Of a stretch of 64,000 bases of DNA, positions 18,201-27,693 are shown one piece after another (position 1 is the stretch's first letter; each line of letters opens with the position of its first letter). The notes beneath the pieces were generated by a model that saw only the letters and a program-made list of their open reading frames with translations, searched no databases and was not told the DNA's origin. The position numbers and the translations under genes were made by a program. The stretch comes from Methylococcales bacterium (lineage in GTDB: Bacteria; Pseudomonadota; Gammaproteobacteria; Methylococcales; Methylomonadaceae): assembly GCA_026399075.1 (NCBI GenBank), contig JAPLRR010000083.1, positions 62,001 to 126,000 of the forward strand, in the 5' to 3' direction.

Positions 18201-19650
18201 TTATGTGCCTAGCACGGTTATTGCTAACTTGAAGTACCTTACTGAACCCAGTTATATCAGCAATGGCCATCATAAATATTTCGTCGATGGCTCACCGAAT
18301 GTGGGCGACGCTTATTTTGACACTAATGGGGCTGGTAAATGGCGTACAGCGTTGGTGGGCACTTTGGGGGCGGGTGGAAAAGGCGTGTTTGCCTTGGATT
18401 TGACTTTTTTAAGTCCTAGCAGTTATCAGACTAAAGAAAACGCCTTTATGGCTAGCCATGTGTTATGGGAGATAAACAATAAATCCGCACCTAAGGCCCA
18501 AGACTTGACCGATGATGGCAACCGCTATGGTTTTGCCAATTACCTTGGGCTTACCGTTGGCCAAGCATCGATAGTGCGTATGGCCAATGGCCATTTTGCC
18601 GCTGTGTTTGGCAATGGCTATAATAGTGTTAAACAGCAAGCTGTTTTATATATTGTTAATATCGAAAATGGGCATTTAATCAGATCCATTGCTACGGGTG
18701 TTGGCAGCGCCAATTCAAAGTCCACGGTGAATGGCTTAGCAACACCGCTGGCCGTAGACGCTAATGGTGATCATATTGTTGATGCTGTTTACGCGGGTGA
18801 CCATCAGGGCAATTTTTGGAAATTTGATGTCAGCAACAGCAATCCAAATAACTGGGGGGTGGCTTTTACAGCTGGCGATCAGCCAGCACCCTTGTTCAAG
18901 GCAGTTACCACCGCAACCCCAGCCAAGCCCCAAGCGATCACTGCCAAGCCAGAATTTGGCAAACATCCGAATGGGGGTGTTTTGCTTTACTTCGGCACCG
19001 GCAAGTATTTCTTGAATAACGACAACCACCTCGATACTAGCACAAATCCGATAGAGAGTTTTTATGCCCTCTGGGATTCATGCTTGAATTACGCTGGGGG
19101 CGGGGCAACATGTTCCAACACACCGATTAGCGGAAAATCAGCGCTAGTCAGCCAATCCATTATTTATCAAGATGCAGAAAATCGGGTTACGTCTGATAAT
19201 ACACTTGATTATTCGACCAAAAAAGGCTGGTATATAGACCTTTATAATGGCAGTGACGTGACGGGAGAACGGGTGGTCAATCAAGCCATCCTCAGAAATC
19301 GAAGGGTGATTTTTCCGACCCTTTATCCTAAGGCAGGTCAATGTGTGGCGGGGGGTAGTAGCTGGTTAATGATGGTGGACGCATTAACGGGCAAACGACT
19401 TGACGTTTATGGGTTCGATTTGGATAAAAATGCCGAGTTTAATGAGAATGACAAGAAATCCATCGGCGGCGGTGGCTCTAAGGTTTCTGTTTCTGGTGTA
19501 AAATCTAAAGCTATCCTTAATCAGCCAGCAATAATTCAAATAAATAACGGTACTGAAAAACTGTATAGTCCTGATTCATCTGGCAACAGTTTTAGTACAG
19601 GAATCCAAAAACCCGATATAAAACGCCAGTCATGGACGCAAATTAGATGA
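15271..19650 (+). CDS. pilY1: PilY1-type pilus tip adhesin
   Basis: The 1459-residue exported protein has an N-terminal signal peptide (ending near VLSA, residue 28). A long N-terminal region begins with a calcium-like loop DLNNDGFLD near residue 70. The C-terminal third is the PilY1 beta-propeller: STPKLITSL, RAPMLAVGANDGMLHVFNAS, TLGAGGKGVFALDLT and AVDANGDHIVDAVYAGD, the last fitting the calcium-binding loop known from PilY1. PilY1 caps the pilus, controls extension and retraction and mediates surface contact and attachment. It lies behind a terminator but ahead of pilE, with the minor pilins upstream. Confidence 0.92.
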   Translation: MNTRKFKKHLFFGLVPIALVLSKAVLSAEFDVAQSPLAVQDTASPNVMLALSRDHQLYSKAYPDTSDLNNDGFLDITYNNSIDYYGYFDSNRCYTYSSNLFEPAGIATAHQCSSQWSGNFLNWATMTRIDILRKVLYGGYRSTDNGYEVDGATTVLERTMIPYDAHAFVKVYSDADKMLKYTPYSKAVISICNLTEVSIDGKSSYPSRDINTTINPPLIRVASGSDSGSTGWPKWASLSDRECEWDRDNAPRTSDSLAELKVKVKVCVNGKEETNCTSYANSSDSSQITKKPTGLLQKYWEREKPINFGLVTGSWQYNKSGGVLRAIAQSGSNEVSPDDGTFRVLEPASGGIIATLNRFRISDYDFGYKSYSDHSNEYFDWGNPLSEIYLETLRYLAGNNAATASFDANDSSYLPSVIPPLADAYTMGRKTWNTPVTKSNWCAQNSIIAMSAGINSFDTDNLSIDTTSETNAIGTIEGISGKYLIGGNGSTNDGLCTGKSLANLASAEGICPDGASLKGGYDIAGLAYYARTHDFYTTTSVNPSDSDETYYEGEQFINTYGVALSENAPRFEIPIDKGTITILPACQSKISHAWHTWHSCGITDLRVESLTYSGANLISGRLIVTWEDTTAGSDYEMDGIEQLDFCVGAVCTSPISANKVKITTSILDTSSDRDMRFGYTIAGSDSDGPKFPVCHGYDHCSATDDSPPSYTASGNATLLQSPLWYAAKYGGFNTVDKNNLQNPQYQSWDDDENGVPDAFFKATNPILLEGMLDAALNTVAEKLSSSTSVVANSTSTNSTRADASLALFHARFSPAVWTGQLLAYPIDSSDGTIASIESWDAGDMVTSQGTNRSIFSYNGGGVVFNYANLSNDQKALITENQLDYIKGDTSNEKPVGTFRTRMGLLGDIVNSTPKLITSLSQGYDSLPAPAGTDYLKYITSPAFMARAPMLAVGANDGMLHVFNASLGTADSGKEIMAYVPSTVIANLKYLTEPSYISNGHHKYFVDGSPNVGDAYFDTNGAGKWRTALVGTLGAGGKGVFALDLTFLSPSSYQTKENAFMASHVLWEINNKSAPKAQDLTDDGNRYGFANYLGLTVGQASIVRMANGHFAAVFGNGYNSVKQQAVLYIVNIENGHLIRSIATGVGSANSKSTVNGLATPLAVDANGDHIVDAVYAGDHQGNFWKFDVSNSNPNNWGVAFTAGDQPAPLFKAVTTATPAKPQAITAKPEFGKHPNGGVLLYFGTGKYFLNNDNHLDTSTNPIESFYALWDSCLNYAGGGATCSNTPISGKSALVSQSIIYQDAENRVTSDNTLDYSTKKGWYIDLYNGSDVTGERVVNQAILRNRRVIFPTLYPKAGQCVAGGSSWLMMVDALTGKRLDVYGFDLDKNAEFNENDKKSIGGGGSKVSVSGVKSKAILNQPAIIQINNGTEKLYSPDSSGNSFSTGIQKPDIKRQSWTQIR

Positions 19651-19729
19651 GAATATAGGGTGTGGTGGAAAGTAAACCGCAATGTTCTGTCTAACTCAGG
19701 ACAAGGTGTTTTTGTGTAATTATTCACTT

Positions 19730-19805
19730 CCCCCTTTGAAAAAGGGGGATTGAGGGGGTATTTATCTAATAAAATTTCCCCTAACCCCTCTTTTCCAAAG
19801 AGGGG
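19730..19805. repeat. Paired C/G-rich hairpin repeat
   Basis: Two related palindromes in opposite sense: CCCCCTTT-gaa-AAAGGGGG (19730-19748) and CCCCTCTTT-tcc-AAAGAGGGG (19785-19805). Such pairs are dispersed REP-like units. They sit between pilY1 and pilE and could also attenuate transcription. A degenerate half occurs at 2011-2036. Confidence 0.6.
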
Positions 19806-19863
19806 TGGCTGCATGCTTACATTTTTGTTACTTTATCTGATTTATTTGTACAGGCTTTAATAA

Positions 19864-20295
19864 ATGTTAAACACAAGAGGCTTCACGCTGATTGAACTCA
19901 TGATTGCCGTGGCAGTTGTGGGTATTCTTTCAGCCATCGCCTATCCTAGCTATAGGGATAGTATGAATAATGCAAGACGTGCCGATGCGAAAGGCGCGTT
20001 GTCAGGTCTTGCCAATGCAATGGAACGGCACTTTACTGAGCACAACAATTATTTAGGCGCAGCAACTGGAGGTGATGACACGGGGACTCCCAGCATCTAT
20101 TCAGGCCAAAGCCCTGTTGATGGCGGTACTGCATACTATAATTTAGAAATAAGTGTGGCAACAGAGAGTACTTATACACTGAGTGCCATACCAATTGGGG
20201 CGCAAACAGGTGATAAATGCGGCACATTGACATTAAGCCAGACAGGGGCAAAAGCTGTTGTAGATGCGACCGCAACCTTTGCGGAATGTTGGTGA
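19864..20295 (+). CDS. pilE: Type IV pilin PilE family
   Basis: The 143-residue prepilin has a very short leader cleaved at RG|FTLIELMIAVAVVGIL. The AYPSYRDSMNNARRADAKGAL segment is the classic minor pilin PilE/PilA pattern, and two C-terminal cysteines (GDKCG and AECW) would close the disulfide D-loop. It could be a minor pilin encoded with the pilY1 cluster or a structural subunit; position favours minor pilin PilE. Confidence 0.88.
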   Translation: MLNTRGFTLIELMIAVAVVGILSAIAYPSYRDSMNNARRADAKGALSGLANAMERHFTEHNNYLGAATGGDDTGTPSIYSGQSPVDGGTAYYNLEISVATESTYTLSAIPIGAQTGDKCGTLTLSQTGAKAVVDATATFAECW

Positions 20296-20531
20296 TAAAC
20301 GCCTGATCTATATTCACCCGTAAAATTTTTATTAGTTTTCATTTGGCAAAAGTAAATGACACGCTGCGTTACTTCTGCCTTGTGGCTGGTAATTTTTGCA
20401 TTTGGGTTTTAGCTGGTGGTAACCGCGAATGGCTAAACGCTTTGCTTGGTATTGACAATGGGAAGCCCGCAAAATCAATCAAGTTTTTTACTGTTGTATT
20501 TGCCCAAGCACCTACTGCACACGGACTCCAT

Positions 20532-21215
20532 TCACTCTAATAGATTGAGCGGCTGAAAGTGGCTGTTTTTCCAAACTTTAACAAATGGTAGTGTGGGCGG
20601 GGCCACCCAATAAAGTAATAATGTGCATATTGCCATTAGGATTGAAGCGATCAGATTATCATAGCTACATAACTTTAAAGCAGTGCCAAATGATTTTTTC
20701 ATTCTGGCATTCAATAAATCCACGCTAAAAATCTCATCCAATAGCAAATGGACGATAAAGCCAATTGCGGTAAATATCCCGTTTAACCAAGCATGTAAAG
20801 CGTTCCAATGCAGAAAGTGAAAGCTGACACAGGCCATGAAGAAAGCAAAAAATAAGGCCGCCAATAGTGAATGGAAGACCCCCCGATGAACCGTAAGCCT
20901 GTTGAACAGCGCAAACATACCGTGCCGGATTAACACATAAGTGCCCACAATAATCAGCATTAACTCATAAGCATCGTTGTTGTCCTTAAACACCTGTAAT
21001 GTCACCCCAGCCCCCATTAAGGCCAATAGGGTAAACAGTAATTTCACGGGTCTTGAGTTGCTCGCATCAATATCAGGTAACATACCGCCCAACGTTCCTA
21101 GAAAAATAAGCCAAGCCATGTCGGCGTTGGTAATCAGGTGGGCTTTGGCTGCTAGTAATGCCGCACTAGTGCTGGCAACTGTTGCGATGGTTACGTGGGT
21201 GTTAAAATTAGCCAT
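20532..21215 (-). CDS. YdjM-like membrane-bound metal-dependent hydrolase
   Basis: The 227-residue integral membrane protein has the family's conserved set: N-terminal NFNTHV, GGMLPDIDASNS, HRGVFHSLLAA and a late HLLLDEIF. The clustered Asp and His residues suggest a metal site at the membrane face. The family (DUF457/YdjM) is LexA-regulated in Escherichia coli but its reaction is unknown. Start placed at ATG 21215 rather than a TTG 12 bases upstream. It is transcribed against the preceding pilus genes and stands alone. Confidence 0.75.
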   Translation of the reverse strand: MANFNTHVTIATVASTSAALLAAKAHLITNADMAWLIFLGTLGGMLPDIDASNSRPVKLLFTLLALMGAGVTLQVFKDNNDAYELMLIIVGTYVLIRHGMFALFNRLTVHRGVFHSLLAALFFAFFMACVSFHFLHWNALHAWLNGIFTAIGFIVHLLLDEIFSVDLLNARMKKSFGTALKLCSYDNLIASILMAICTLLLYWVAPPTLPFVKVWKNSHFQPLNLLE

Positions 21216-21388
21216 ATAAAACAACAATCCTTTTTAAGCAAATAGTGCAGATTATGACATCATCCGGCTATAATTAGGCCAGTTTTGCTGGAATATTTGG
21301 CTTTAGTGTCTTTTTTCACAAACGGGTGTGAAGTTTTACGCTCTTGTTGTTAAGGTAGGTCGGCATTTAAGACAAGTTTTTTCAACTT

Positions 21389-21412
21389 ATTACAGAGTAA
21401 AGCTTCTGTAAT
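21389..21412. promoter_or_regulatory. Palindrome upstream of the phosphomannomutase gene
   Basis: ATTACAGA and TCTGTAAT form a perfect 8-bp dyad with an 8-nt centre, 75 bp before the start codon, in a divergent intergenic region. It has the form of a regulator binding site; the regulator is unknown. Confidence 0.35.
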
Positions 21413-21486
21413 TTGATATAAAAACCTGCGTATATACACAAGGGCAACTTCAATTACTGTATCGAACCATTAACTTTATAGATCTC

Positions 21487-22872
21487 ATGACTCAACAATT
21501 AAGCTGTTTTAAAGCCTACGATATACGTGGGCGCATCCCCGATGAATTGAATACTGATATTGCCTACCGGATTGGAAGGGCTTACGCGGAATGCATTTTA
21601 CCCAAGCGTGTTATTGTCGGGCGTGACATCCGTCTTTCCAGTAACGAAATGGCCGATGCGGTCATCAACGGGCTGCAAGATGCGGGTGTTGATGTTTATG
21701 ACATTGGCTTATGTGGCACTGAAGAGGTGTATTACGCCACATTTGCTTACCAAGACAACGGGGCGGCGATGGACGGCGGTATTATGGTCACTGCCAGCCA
21801 TAATCCAAAAGATTATAATGGGATGAAGTTGGTGCGCGAACTAAGCAAGCCAGTCAGTGGCGATACGGGGTTAAATGACATCAAGCAACTGGCTGAAGCC
21901 AATAGTTTCAGTGCACCTGCCCAGCATCGGGGGGTGGTCAAGGCTATTTCTATAGGGGAAGATTATACTGCCCATCTGCTCAACTATATCGATCCCTTGG
22001 CGTTAAAGCCTTTAAAAATAGTTGTTAATGCAGGTAATGGCGCGGCTGGACATGTGCTTGATTGGTTGGAAGCCGCCTTAAGAAAGGTCATGCCACAACC
22101 GGTGGAGTTTATTAAAGTTCACCATGAGCCTGATGGCCATTTTCCAAACGGTATTCCAAACCCATTATTGCCAGAAAATCGTGGCAGCACCATTGCCGCA
22201 ATCCTTGGGCAAGGGGCGGATTTGGGTATTGCTTGGGATGGTGATTTTGACCGCTGTTTTTTGTTTGATGAAAATGGCCGGTTTATTGAAGGTTATTACA
22301 TTGTTGGATTGCTGGCGGATGCCTTCCTTAAACAATACCCAGGCGCAAAAATTGTCCATGACCCACGTTTGACTTGGAACACGATAGATATAGTCAATAG
22401 CCAGTCTGGAATTGCAATACAAAGCAAAACAGGCCATGCCTTTATTAAAGAACGGATGCGCCTGGAAGATGCAGTTTATGGTGGCGAGATGAGTGCCCAC
22501 CATTATTTTAGGGATTTTTCCTATTGTGATAGCGGGATGATACCTTGGCTGTTGGTGGTTGAGCTGATGAGCAAATCAGGGAAAAAGCTTTCCGAATTGG
22601 TTGACGAAAGGATGCTGCGTTTTCCCGCGAGTGGTGAAATCAACCGTACCATAGCCCAGCCAGCGGCTGCCATTGAGTCAGTTAAAAACCATTATCAGCA
22701 ACTGGCTTTGCTTGTCGACTATACTGATGGCCTCAGCATGGAATTTTCTGATTGGCGGTTTAATTTACGCTGTTCCAACACCGAACCCTTAGTACGCTTA
22801 AATGTCGAATCACGGGGTGATGAGGCCTTAATGCAAGCAAAAACGCAAGAGTTATTGGCATTATTAGCTTGA
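21487..22872 (+). CDS. cpsG: Phosphomannomutase/phosphoglucomutase
   Basis: The 461-residue alpha-D-phosphohexomutase interconverts hexose 1- and 6-phosphates, feeding GDP-mannose or UDP/dTDP-glucose synthesis. Four domain landmarks are present: the start [12 protein letters not shown], the phosphoserine loop [13 protein letters not shown] (about residue 100), the metal loop DGDFDRCF, and the C-terminal phosphate loop [14 protein letters not shown]. It precedes the dTDP-rhamnose genes, so glucose 1-phosphate for RfbA is a natural product here. CpsG/ManB versus AlgC-type use cannot be decided from sequence alone. Confidence 0.88.
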   Translation: MTQQLSCFKAYDIRGRIPDELNTDIAYRIGRAYAECILPKRVIVGRDIRLSSNEMADAVINGLQDAGVDVYDIGLCGTEEVYYATFAYQDNGAAMDGGIMVTASHNPKDYNGMKLVRELSKPVSGDTGLNDIKQLAEANSFSAPAQHRGVVKAISIGEDYTAHLLNYIDPLALKPLKIVVNAGNGAAGHVLDWLEAALRKVMPQPVEFIKVHHEPDGHFPNGIPNPLLPENRGSTIAAILGQGADLGIAWDGDFDRCFLFDENGRFIEGYYIVGLLADAFLKQYPGAKIVHDPRLTWNTIDIVNSQSGIAIQSKTGHAFIKERMRLEDAVYGGEMSAHHYFRDFSYCDSGMIPWLLVVELMSKSGKKLSELVDERMLRFPASGEINRTIAQPAAAIESVKNHYQQLALLVDYTDGLSMEFSDWRFNLRCSNTEPLVRLNVESRGDEALMQAKTQELLALLA

Positions 22873-23113
22873 TGGCAGTTTGGCTCTTCGTTGCCGTAAG
22901 CATCCATTTAAATCTTACCCGCTGGTTTAATTTATTATTGGTCAAGGCGTGAGGGGGCGCGTATTTTTCAGTCGCGCCGGCTGCACTTCGTGTTTCCCCA
23001 TTAACTGGATAGAATAGGGTGTAAAGCAGCAGAAGCAAAATGGTGGGATTCAAGAAGTTCAATATTCAATAACTAGTCTATAATTTAGCTTATATATTTA
23101 ATGGAGCCAGTGG

Positions 23114-24004
23114 ATGAAAGGTATTATTTTAGCAGGTGGGAGCGGTACTAGGCTTTACCCTATAACTAAAGGTGTCAGTAAGCAACTTACGCCAATTTAC
23201 GACAAACCCATGATTTACTACCCGCTTTCTGTGTTAATGCTGGCGGGGATCACTGATATATTGATTATTTCCACCCCTAAGGATTTACCTAGGTTTGAGG
23301 AGTTATTGGGTGATGGATCTGAAATCGGCCTAAACTTCACTTACAAAGTCCAGCCCTCCCCCGATGGGCTTGCCCAGGCGTTTATCTTGGGGGAAGCGTT
23401 TATTGGTGATGACGATGTGTGTATGGTGCTGGGTGACAACATCTTTTATGGGCATGGTTTAGTGAAAATGCTGGCAAAGGCGGTCGATAATGTGACGCAG
23501 CACAAAAAAGCGACGGTCTTTGGATATCATGTGAAAGATCCTGATCAGTATGGGGTTGCAGAATTTGATGATAAAGGGAACGTGCTTAGCATCGAAGAAA
23601 AACCCAGTAACCCGAAAAGTAATTATGCGGTAGTGGGCTTGTATTTTTACCCAAACAGTGTTGTTGAATGCGCCAAAAATATAAAGCCTTCCCATCGTGG
23701 CGAACTTGAGATAACCACTGTGAACCAGACCTATCTCGAGCAAGGCGATTTAAAAGTTGAACTCATGGGGCGAGGTTTTGCTTGGCTGGACACCGGAACC
23801 CATGAGTCATTACTGGAGGCGTCCAATTTTATCCAGACCATTGAAAATAGGCAGGGATTGAAAGTGGCCTGTATTGAAGAGATTGCCTACGAAATGGGCT
23901 ATATTTCCAAGGATCAATTAATGACATTGGCCCAGCCACTCATAAAAAACCAATACGGGCAGTATTTGATGCTTAGGGCCAGCGAAGGGGCCAGTGTGTT
24001 ATGA
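23114..24004 (+). CDS. rfbA: Glucose-1-phosphate thymidylyltransferase
   Basis: The 296-residue enzyme makes dTDP-glucose from dTTP and glucose 1-phosphate, step one to dTDP-L-rhamnose. It shows the nucleotidyltransferase signature [18 protein letters not shown] at residues 8-25, the metal-binding GDN in [22 protein letters not shown] and [17 protein letters not shown] ribosome site precedes the ATG. The stop overlaps the rfbC start (ATGA), opening a four-gene operon. Confidence 0.95.
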   Translation: MKGIILAGGSGTRLYPITKGVSKQLTPIYDKPMIYYPLSVLMLAGITDILIISTPKDLPRFEELLGDGSEIGLNFTYKVQPSPDGLAQAFILGEAFIGDDDVCMVLGDNIFYGHGLVKMLAKAVDNVTQHKKATVFGYHVKDPDQYGVAEFDDKGNVLSIEEKPSNPKSNYAVVGLYFYPNSVVECAKNIKPSHRGELEITTVNQTYLEQGDLKVELMGRGFAWLDTGTHESLLEASNFIQTIENRQGLKVACIEEIAYEMGYISKDQLMTLAQPLIKNQYGQYLMLRASEGASVL

Positions 24005-24573
24005 ATTTTATAAATACAAGCATCCCTGATGTTATTATCATTGAACCAAAAGTGTTTGGTGATGAACGGGGCTATTTTGTTGAAACGTTTCGCCAAGATA
24101 AATTGGATGATTTTTTGGGCTATAAAATCAATTTTACTCAAGATAATGAGTCAAAGTCCGGGTATGGTGTGCTAAGGGGCTTACATTATCAACTGCCACC
24201 TGCCGCCCAAACAAAGTTGGTGCGTGTTATTAAGGGCAAGGTTCTTGACGTTGCCGTGGACATCAGGCAAGGCAGCCCTACTTTTGGTAAACACGTTGCA
24301 GTAGAATTGACAGGGGAAAATAAACGCCAGCTGCTTGTCCCTAAAGGGTTTGCCCATGGCTTTGTGGTTCTGGAGGATGACACAGTTTTCGCCTATAAAG
24401 TGGATAATTATTACTCACCTGAAAATGACCGTGGCATTGCTTTTGATGATAGGGTCTTAGCGATAGATTGGCGCGTGGAAAACAGGCTTCTTCAGCTCTC
24501 AGCCAAAGATACCCGGCAGCCCTCGTTAGAACAAGCGGAACTGTTTAGCTACGGGATGGATTATTATGCCTAA
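24001..24573 (+). CDS. rfbC: dTDP-4-dehydrorhamnose 3,5-epimerase
   Basis: The 190-residue cupin epimerises carbons 3 and 5 of dTDP-4-keto-6-deoxyglucose. Motifs: [31 protein letters not shown] with the catalytic His, [16 protein letters not shown] and [10 protein letters not shown]. It overlaps rfbA by four bases and rfbD by eight. Confidence 0.95.
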   Translation: MNFINTSIPDVIIIEPKVFGDERGYFVETFRQDKLDDFLGYKINFTQDNESKSGYGVLRGLHYQLPPAAQTKLVRVIKGKVLDVAVDIRQGSPTFGKHVAVELTGENKRQLLVPKGFAHGFVVLEDDTVFAYKVDNYYSPENDRGIAFDDRVLAIDWRVENRLLQLSAKDTRQPSLEQAELFSYGMDYYA

Positions 24574-25444
24574 ATCGATATTGGTTACGGGTGCAAATGG
24601 GCAATTGGGCCATGAGCTACGCCAACAAAGTGACTTGTATGCCGATTGTACATTTACATTTGTCACCCGAAGCGAGCTGGATTTGGGCGATTCAGATAGT
24701 ATTTGGGCTTATTTTTCTGATAAGGTGTTTGATGTCATCGTTAACTGCGCGGCTTACACCGCTGTTGATAAGGCCGAGTCGGAGGCGGACTTGGCCCAAG
24801 CCATAAACTGCACCGCTGTGGGGACTTTAGCGGCTATTGCAAAACAAAAACAGATCGCCTTAATCCACATTTCAACGGATTATGTGTTTGACGGCAACCA
24901 TTTCAAGCCCTACCAAGAGACCGATCCCACCAACCCACAAGGTGTTTACGGAAAGACCAAGCTAGCAGGTGAGAAGGCGCTGCTTGAGGCCAACCCCGCC
25001 AACTCGGTAATCATAAGGACTTCTTGGGTTTATTCAAGCTTTGGCAATAACTTTGTTAAGACTATGCTGCGTTTGGGTAAAGAACGGGGTGAACTGGGCG
25101 TTATTTATGACCAAGTTGGCACACCGACTTTTGCAAAAGATTTGGCACAGGCCATTATGTCGATTATCCGGCATCCGGCGTTCAGCACCCAACCATCAAC
25201 AGAAATTTTTCATTTCAGCAATGAAGGGGTTGCTAGTTGGTTTGACTTTGCCAAAGCCATTTTTGAACTTTCGGACATCAATTGCCACGTTAAACCGATA
25301 GAAACAAAAGATTACCCAACACCTGCCAAACGCCCCCATTACAGCATACTGAACAAAACAAAAATTAAAACCACATTCGGTTTGGATATCCCTTATTGGA
25401 AAGATAGCCTGCACGAATGTCTCGACCAACTCAAAGGCAATTAA
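24566..25444 (+). CDS. rfbD: dTDP-4-dehydrorhamnose reductase
   Basis: The 292-residue short-chain dehydrogenase reduces the 4-keto group, giving dTDP-L-rhamnose. It has the Rossmann loop GANGQLGHEL (residues 9-18), the region STDYVFDG, and the YxxxK pair in GVYGKTKLAGE. It abuts rfbB with no spacer (TAA then ATG). Confidence 0.94.
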   Translation: MPKSILVTGANGQLGHELRQQSDLYADCTFTFVTRSELDLGDSDSIWAYFSDKVFDVIVNCAAYTAVDKAESEADLAQAINCTAVGTLAAIAKQKQIALIHISTDYVFDGNHFKPYQETDPTNPQGVYGKTKLAGEKALLEANPANSVIIRTSWVYSSFGNNFVKTMLRLGKERGELGVIYDQVGTPTFAKDLAQAIMSIIRHPAFSTQPSTEIFHFSNEGVASWFDFAKAIFELSDINCHVKPIETKDYPTPAKRPHYSILNKTKIKTTFGLDIPYWKDSLHECLDQLKGN

Positions 25445-26461
25445 ATGAAATCAATCTTAGTCACTGGCTGTGCGGGATTTATCGGCAGTAATTTTGTACC
25501 CTATTTTTTAGCGAAATACCCTGACTATCAACTGATCAACCTCGACTTACTCACTTATGCAGGCAACCTTGCCAACCTCAAGGAAGTGGAAGGTAATCAA
25601 CGCTATACTTTTGTGCAAGGCGATATTTGTGACCGGGGTTTACTTGAGGCGCTCTTCAAGCAGCATGACATACACGGTGTCATCCATTTTGCGGCAGAAA
25701 GCCATGTGGACAATTCGATAAAAAATCCGGGTGTTTTTGTGCAGACTAATGTCAACGGGACGTTTACCCTGATTGACGTTGCTTACAAATATTGGATGGA
25801 AAAACCGTTTGTATTTAAACCAGGCTATGAAGCGTGCCGTTTCCACCATATTTCTACTGATGAAGTTTACGGCACCTTGGGGGAAACAGGCCTGTTTACT
25901 GAAGCCACGCCTTATGCGCCCAATTCGCCCTATTCAGCCAGTAAGGCGGGCAGTGACATGATTGTGCGCAGCTACTACCATACCTATGGCATGAACACAG
26001 TCATCACCAATTGTTCAAACAATTACGGCCCTAAACAGCATGATGAAAAATTGATCCCCACCATTATCCGCAAGGCAATTGGCGGCGAAAATATCCCCAT
26101 TTATGGGGACGGGAAAAACATCCGTGACTGGCTGTATGTGTTGGATCATTGTAAAGGCATCGACTTGGTTTACCATGCCGGTAACGTTGGCGAGGTCTAC
26201 AATATAGGTGGCCGCAATGAGCGCAACAATAACATGATAGCCAATAAGGTCTGTGAAATTTTGGATGGGCTGCGCCCTAAGGCCGAAGGCAGTTATAAGG
26301 ATCAGATCACTTATGTCGAAGATCGTGCTGGCCATGACCGGCGTTATGCAATTGATGCCAGCAAAATAGAAGCGGAATTAGGCTGGCAAGCGGATGAAAA
26401 TTTTGACAGTGGCATAGTCAAGACCATCGAATGGTATTTAGCCAAGCAAAGTGGCGATTAA
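25445..26461 (+). CDS. rfbB: dTDP-glucose 4,6-dehydratase
   Basis: The 338-residue NAD-dependent SDR enzyme converts dTDP-glucose to its 4-keto-6-deoxy form. Motifs: GCAGFIGSNF (residues 8-17), HFAAESHVDNSI, STDEVYGTLGE with the catalytic Asp-Glu pair, and YSASKAGSD. It closes the rfbACDB operon. The order A-C-D-B puts the second enzyme of the pathway last. A terminator-like hairpin follows. Confidence 0.95.
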   Translation: MKSILVTGCAGFIGSNFVPYFLAKYPDYQLINLDLLTYAGNLANLKEVEGNQRYTFVQGDICDRGLLEALFKQHDIHGVIHFAAESHVDNSIKNPGVFVQTNVNGTFTLIDVAYKYWMEKPFVFKPGYEACRFHHISTDEVYGTLGETGLFTEATPYAPNSPYSASKAGSDMIVRSYYHTYGMNTVITNCSNNYGPKQHDEKLIPTIIRKAIGGENIPIYGDGKNIRDWLYVLDHCKGIDLVYHAGNVGEVYNIGGRNERNNNMIANKVCEILDGLRPKAEGSYKDQITYVEDRAGHDRRYAIDASKIEAELGWQADENFDSGIVKTIEWYLAKQSGD

Positions 26462-26489
26462 CAGCCATCTATTGCTAGTTTAACAGCCC

Positions 26490-26514
26490 AGTACAACCCT
26501 TAGCGGGTTGTACT
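26490..26514 (+). terminator. Hairpin after rfbB
   Basis: A perfect 10-bp stem, AGTACAACCC with GGGTTGTACT around TTAGC, is followed by ATTTTAGT. It probably ends or reduces transcription before wecB, whose ATG is 42 bp further on. Confidence 0.65.
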
Positions 26515-26556
26515 ATTTTAGTCTCCTGAATCCCGTTCTTGGCCAGTTATTAATCA

Positions 26557-27693
26557 ATGAAAAAAATCCTGCTGGTGTTTGGTACCCGTCCTGAAGCCAT
26601 AAAAATGGCGCCCTTAGTTAAAGCATTCCAAGCCCAAAACCACGACTTTCAAACCAAAGTCTGCGTAACCGCACAGCATAGGGAAATGCTGGATCAAGTG
26701 TTGGAACTATTTGCCATCACCCCAGATTTTGACCTCAACATCATGCAGCCCAACCAAGATTTGTATGATATTACTTGCAACATCTTACAGGGCATGAAAG
26801 GCGTATTTAACAGCTACCGCCCAGACACCATTTTTGTGCATGGCGACACCACCACCAGTTTTGCGGTAAGTTTGGCGGCTTTTTATGAAAAAATAGCCAT
26901 AGGCCATATAGAAGCAGGGCTTAGGACGGGCAATATTTATTCGCCTTGGCCAGAAGAAGCCAACCGCAAATTAACCACCCAATTGACCGCATACCATTTT
27001 GCCCCCACCTTACAAAGCCAAGCCAATTTATTGGCTGAAAATGTTGCACCCGAAAAAATTATCGTGACAGGCAATACGGTTATTGATGCCTTACTTTATA
27101 TGCGCAATCGATTGGATACGGATGCACCTTTCCGGGAACGCGTCCAACAGGCAATTATAGGGCAAGGCTTTAATCCAGAAGCAGCCGATTTTATTTTAGT
27201 GACTGGGCATAGGCGGGAGAATTTTGGCGCAGGGTTTATTGACATCTGTAAAGCGTTAAAAACAATAGCCCAAGCAAGGCCGCAGATCAACATTGTCTAT
27301 CCAGTCCATTTGAACCCGAATGTGCTCAAACCAGTCAATGAATTATTGGGTGACGTACCTAACATTTATTTGATTAGCCCCCAGCAATATGAAGCCTTTA
27401 TTTATCTGATGGGAAAATCAAAACTGATCATCACAGATAGTGGCGGTGTTCAAGAAGAAGCACCTAGCTTGGGTAAGCCCGTGTTAGTCATGCGTGACAC
27501 CACAGAACGGCCAGAAGCGGTCGATGCTGGCACGGTTAAGTTAGTGGGTACGGATGCAGGGCGTATTGTCGCCGAGGCCAGTGAACTACTGGATAATAGC
27601 TTGGCCTACGAAAAAATGGCCAAAGCCCATAACCCTTATGGGGATGGCAAAGCTTGCGAACGGATTTTAACTTTTATGAAAAAAACAGCATGA
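26557..27693 (+). CDS. wecB: UDP-N-acetylglucosamine 2-epimerase (non-hydrolysing)
   Basis: The 378-residue enzyme converts UDP-GlcNAc to UDP-ManNAc. Family blocks: [60 protein letters not shown] and the nucleotide site [22 protein letters not shown]. It is coupled to wecC by an ATGA overlap. The product feeds UDP-ManNAcA for enterobacterial-common-antigen-like or other surface polysaccharides. Confidence 0.95.
   Translation: MKKILLVFGTRPEAIKMAPLVKAFQAQNHDFQTKVCVTAQHREMLDQVLELFAITPDFDLNIMQPNQDLYDITCNILQGMKGVFNSYRPDTIFVHGDTTTSFAVSLAAFYEKIAIGHIEAGLRTGNIYSPWPEEANRKLTTQLTAYHFAPTLQSQANLLAENVAPEKIIVTGNTVIDALLYMRNRLDTDAPFRERVQQAIIGQGFNPEAADFILVTGHRRENFGAGFIDICKALKTIAQARPQINIVYPVHLNPNVLKPVNELLGDVPNIYLISPQQYEAFIYLMGKSKLIITDSGGVQEEAPSLGKPVLVMRDTTERPEAVDAGTVKLVGTDAGRIVAEASELLDNSLAYEKMAKAHNPYGDGKACERILTFMKKTA

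Noticed and set aside
20343-20540. 65-codon plus-strand frame after pilE
   Set aside because: No convincing start and no family; runs into the convergent YdjM-like gene.
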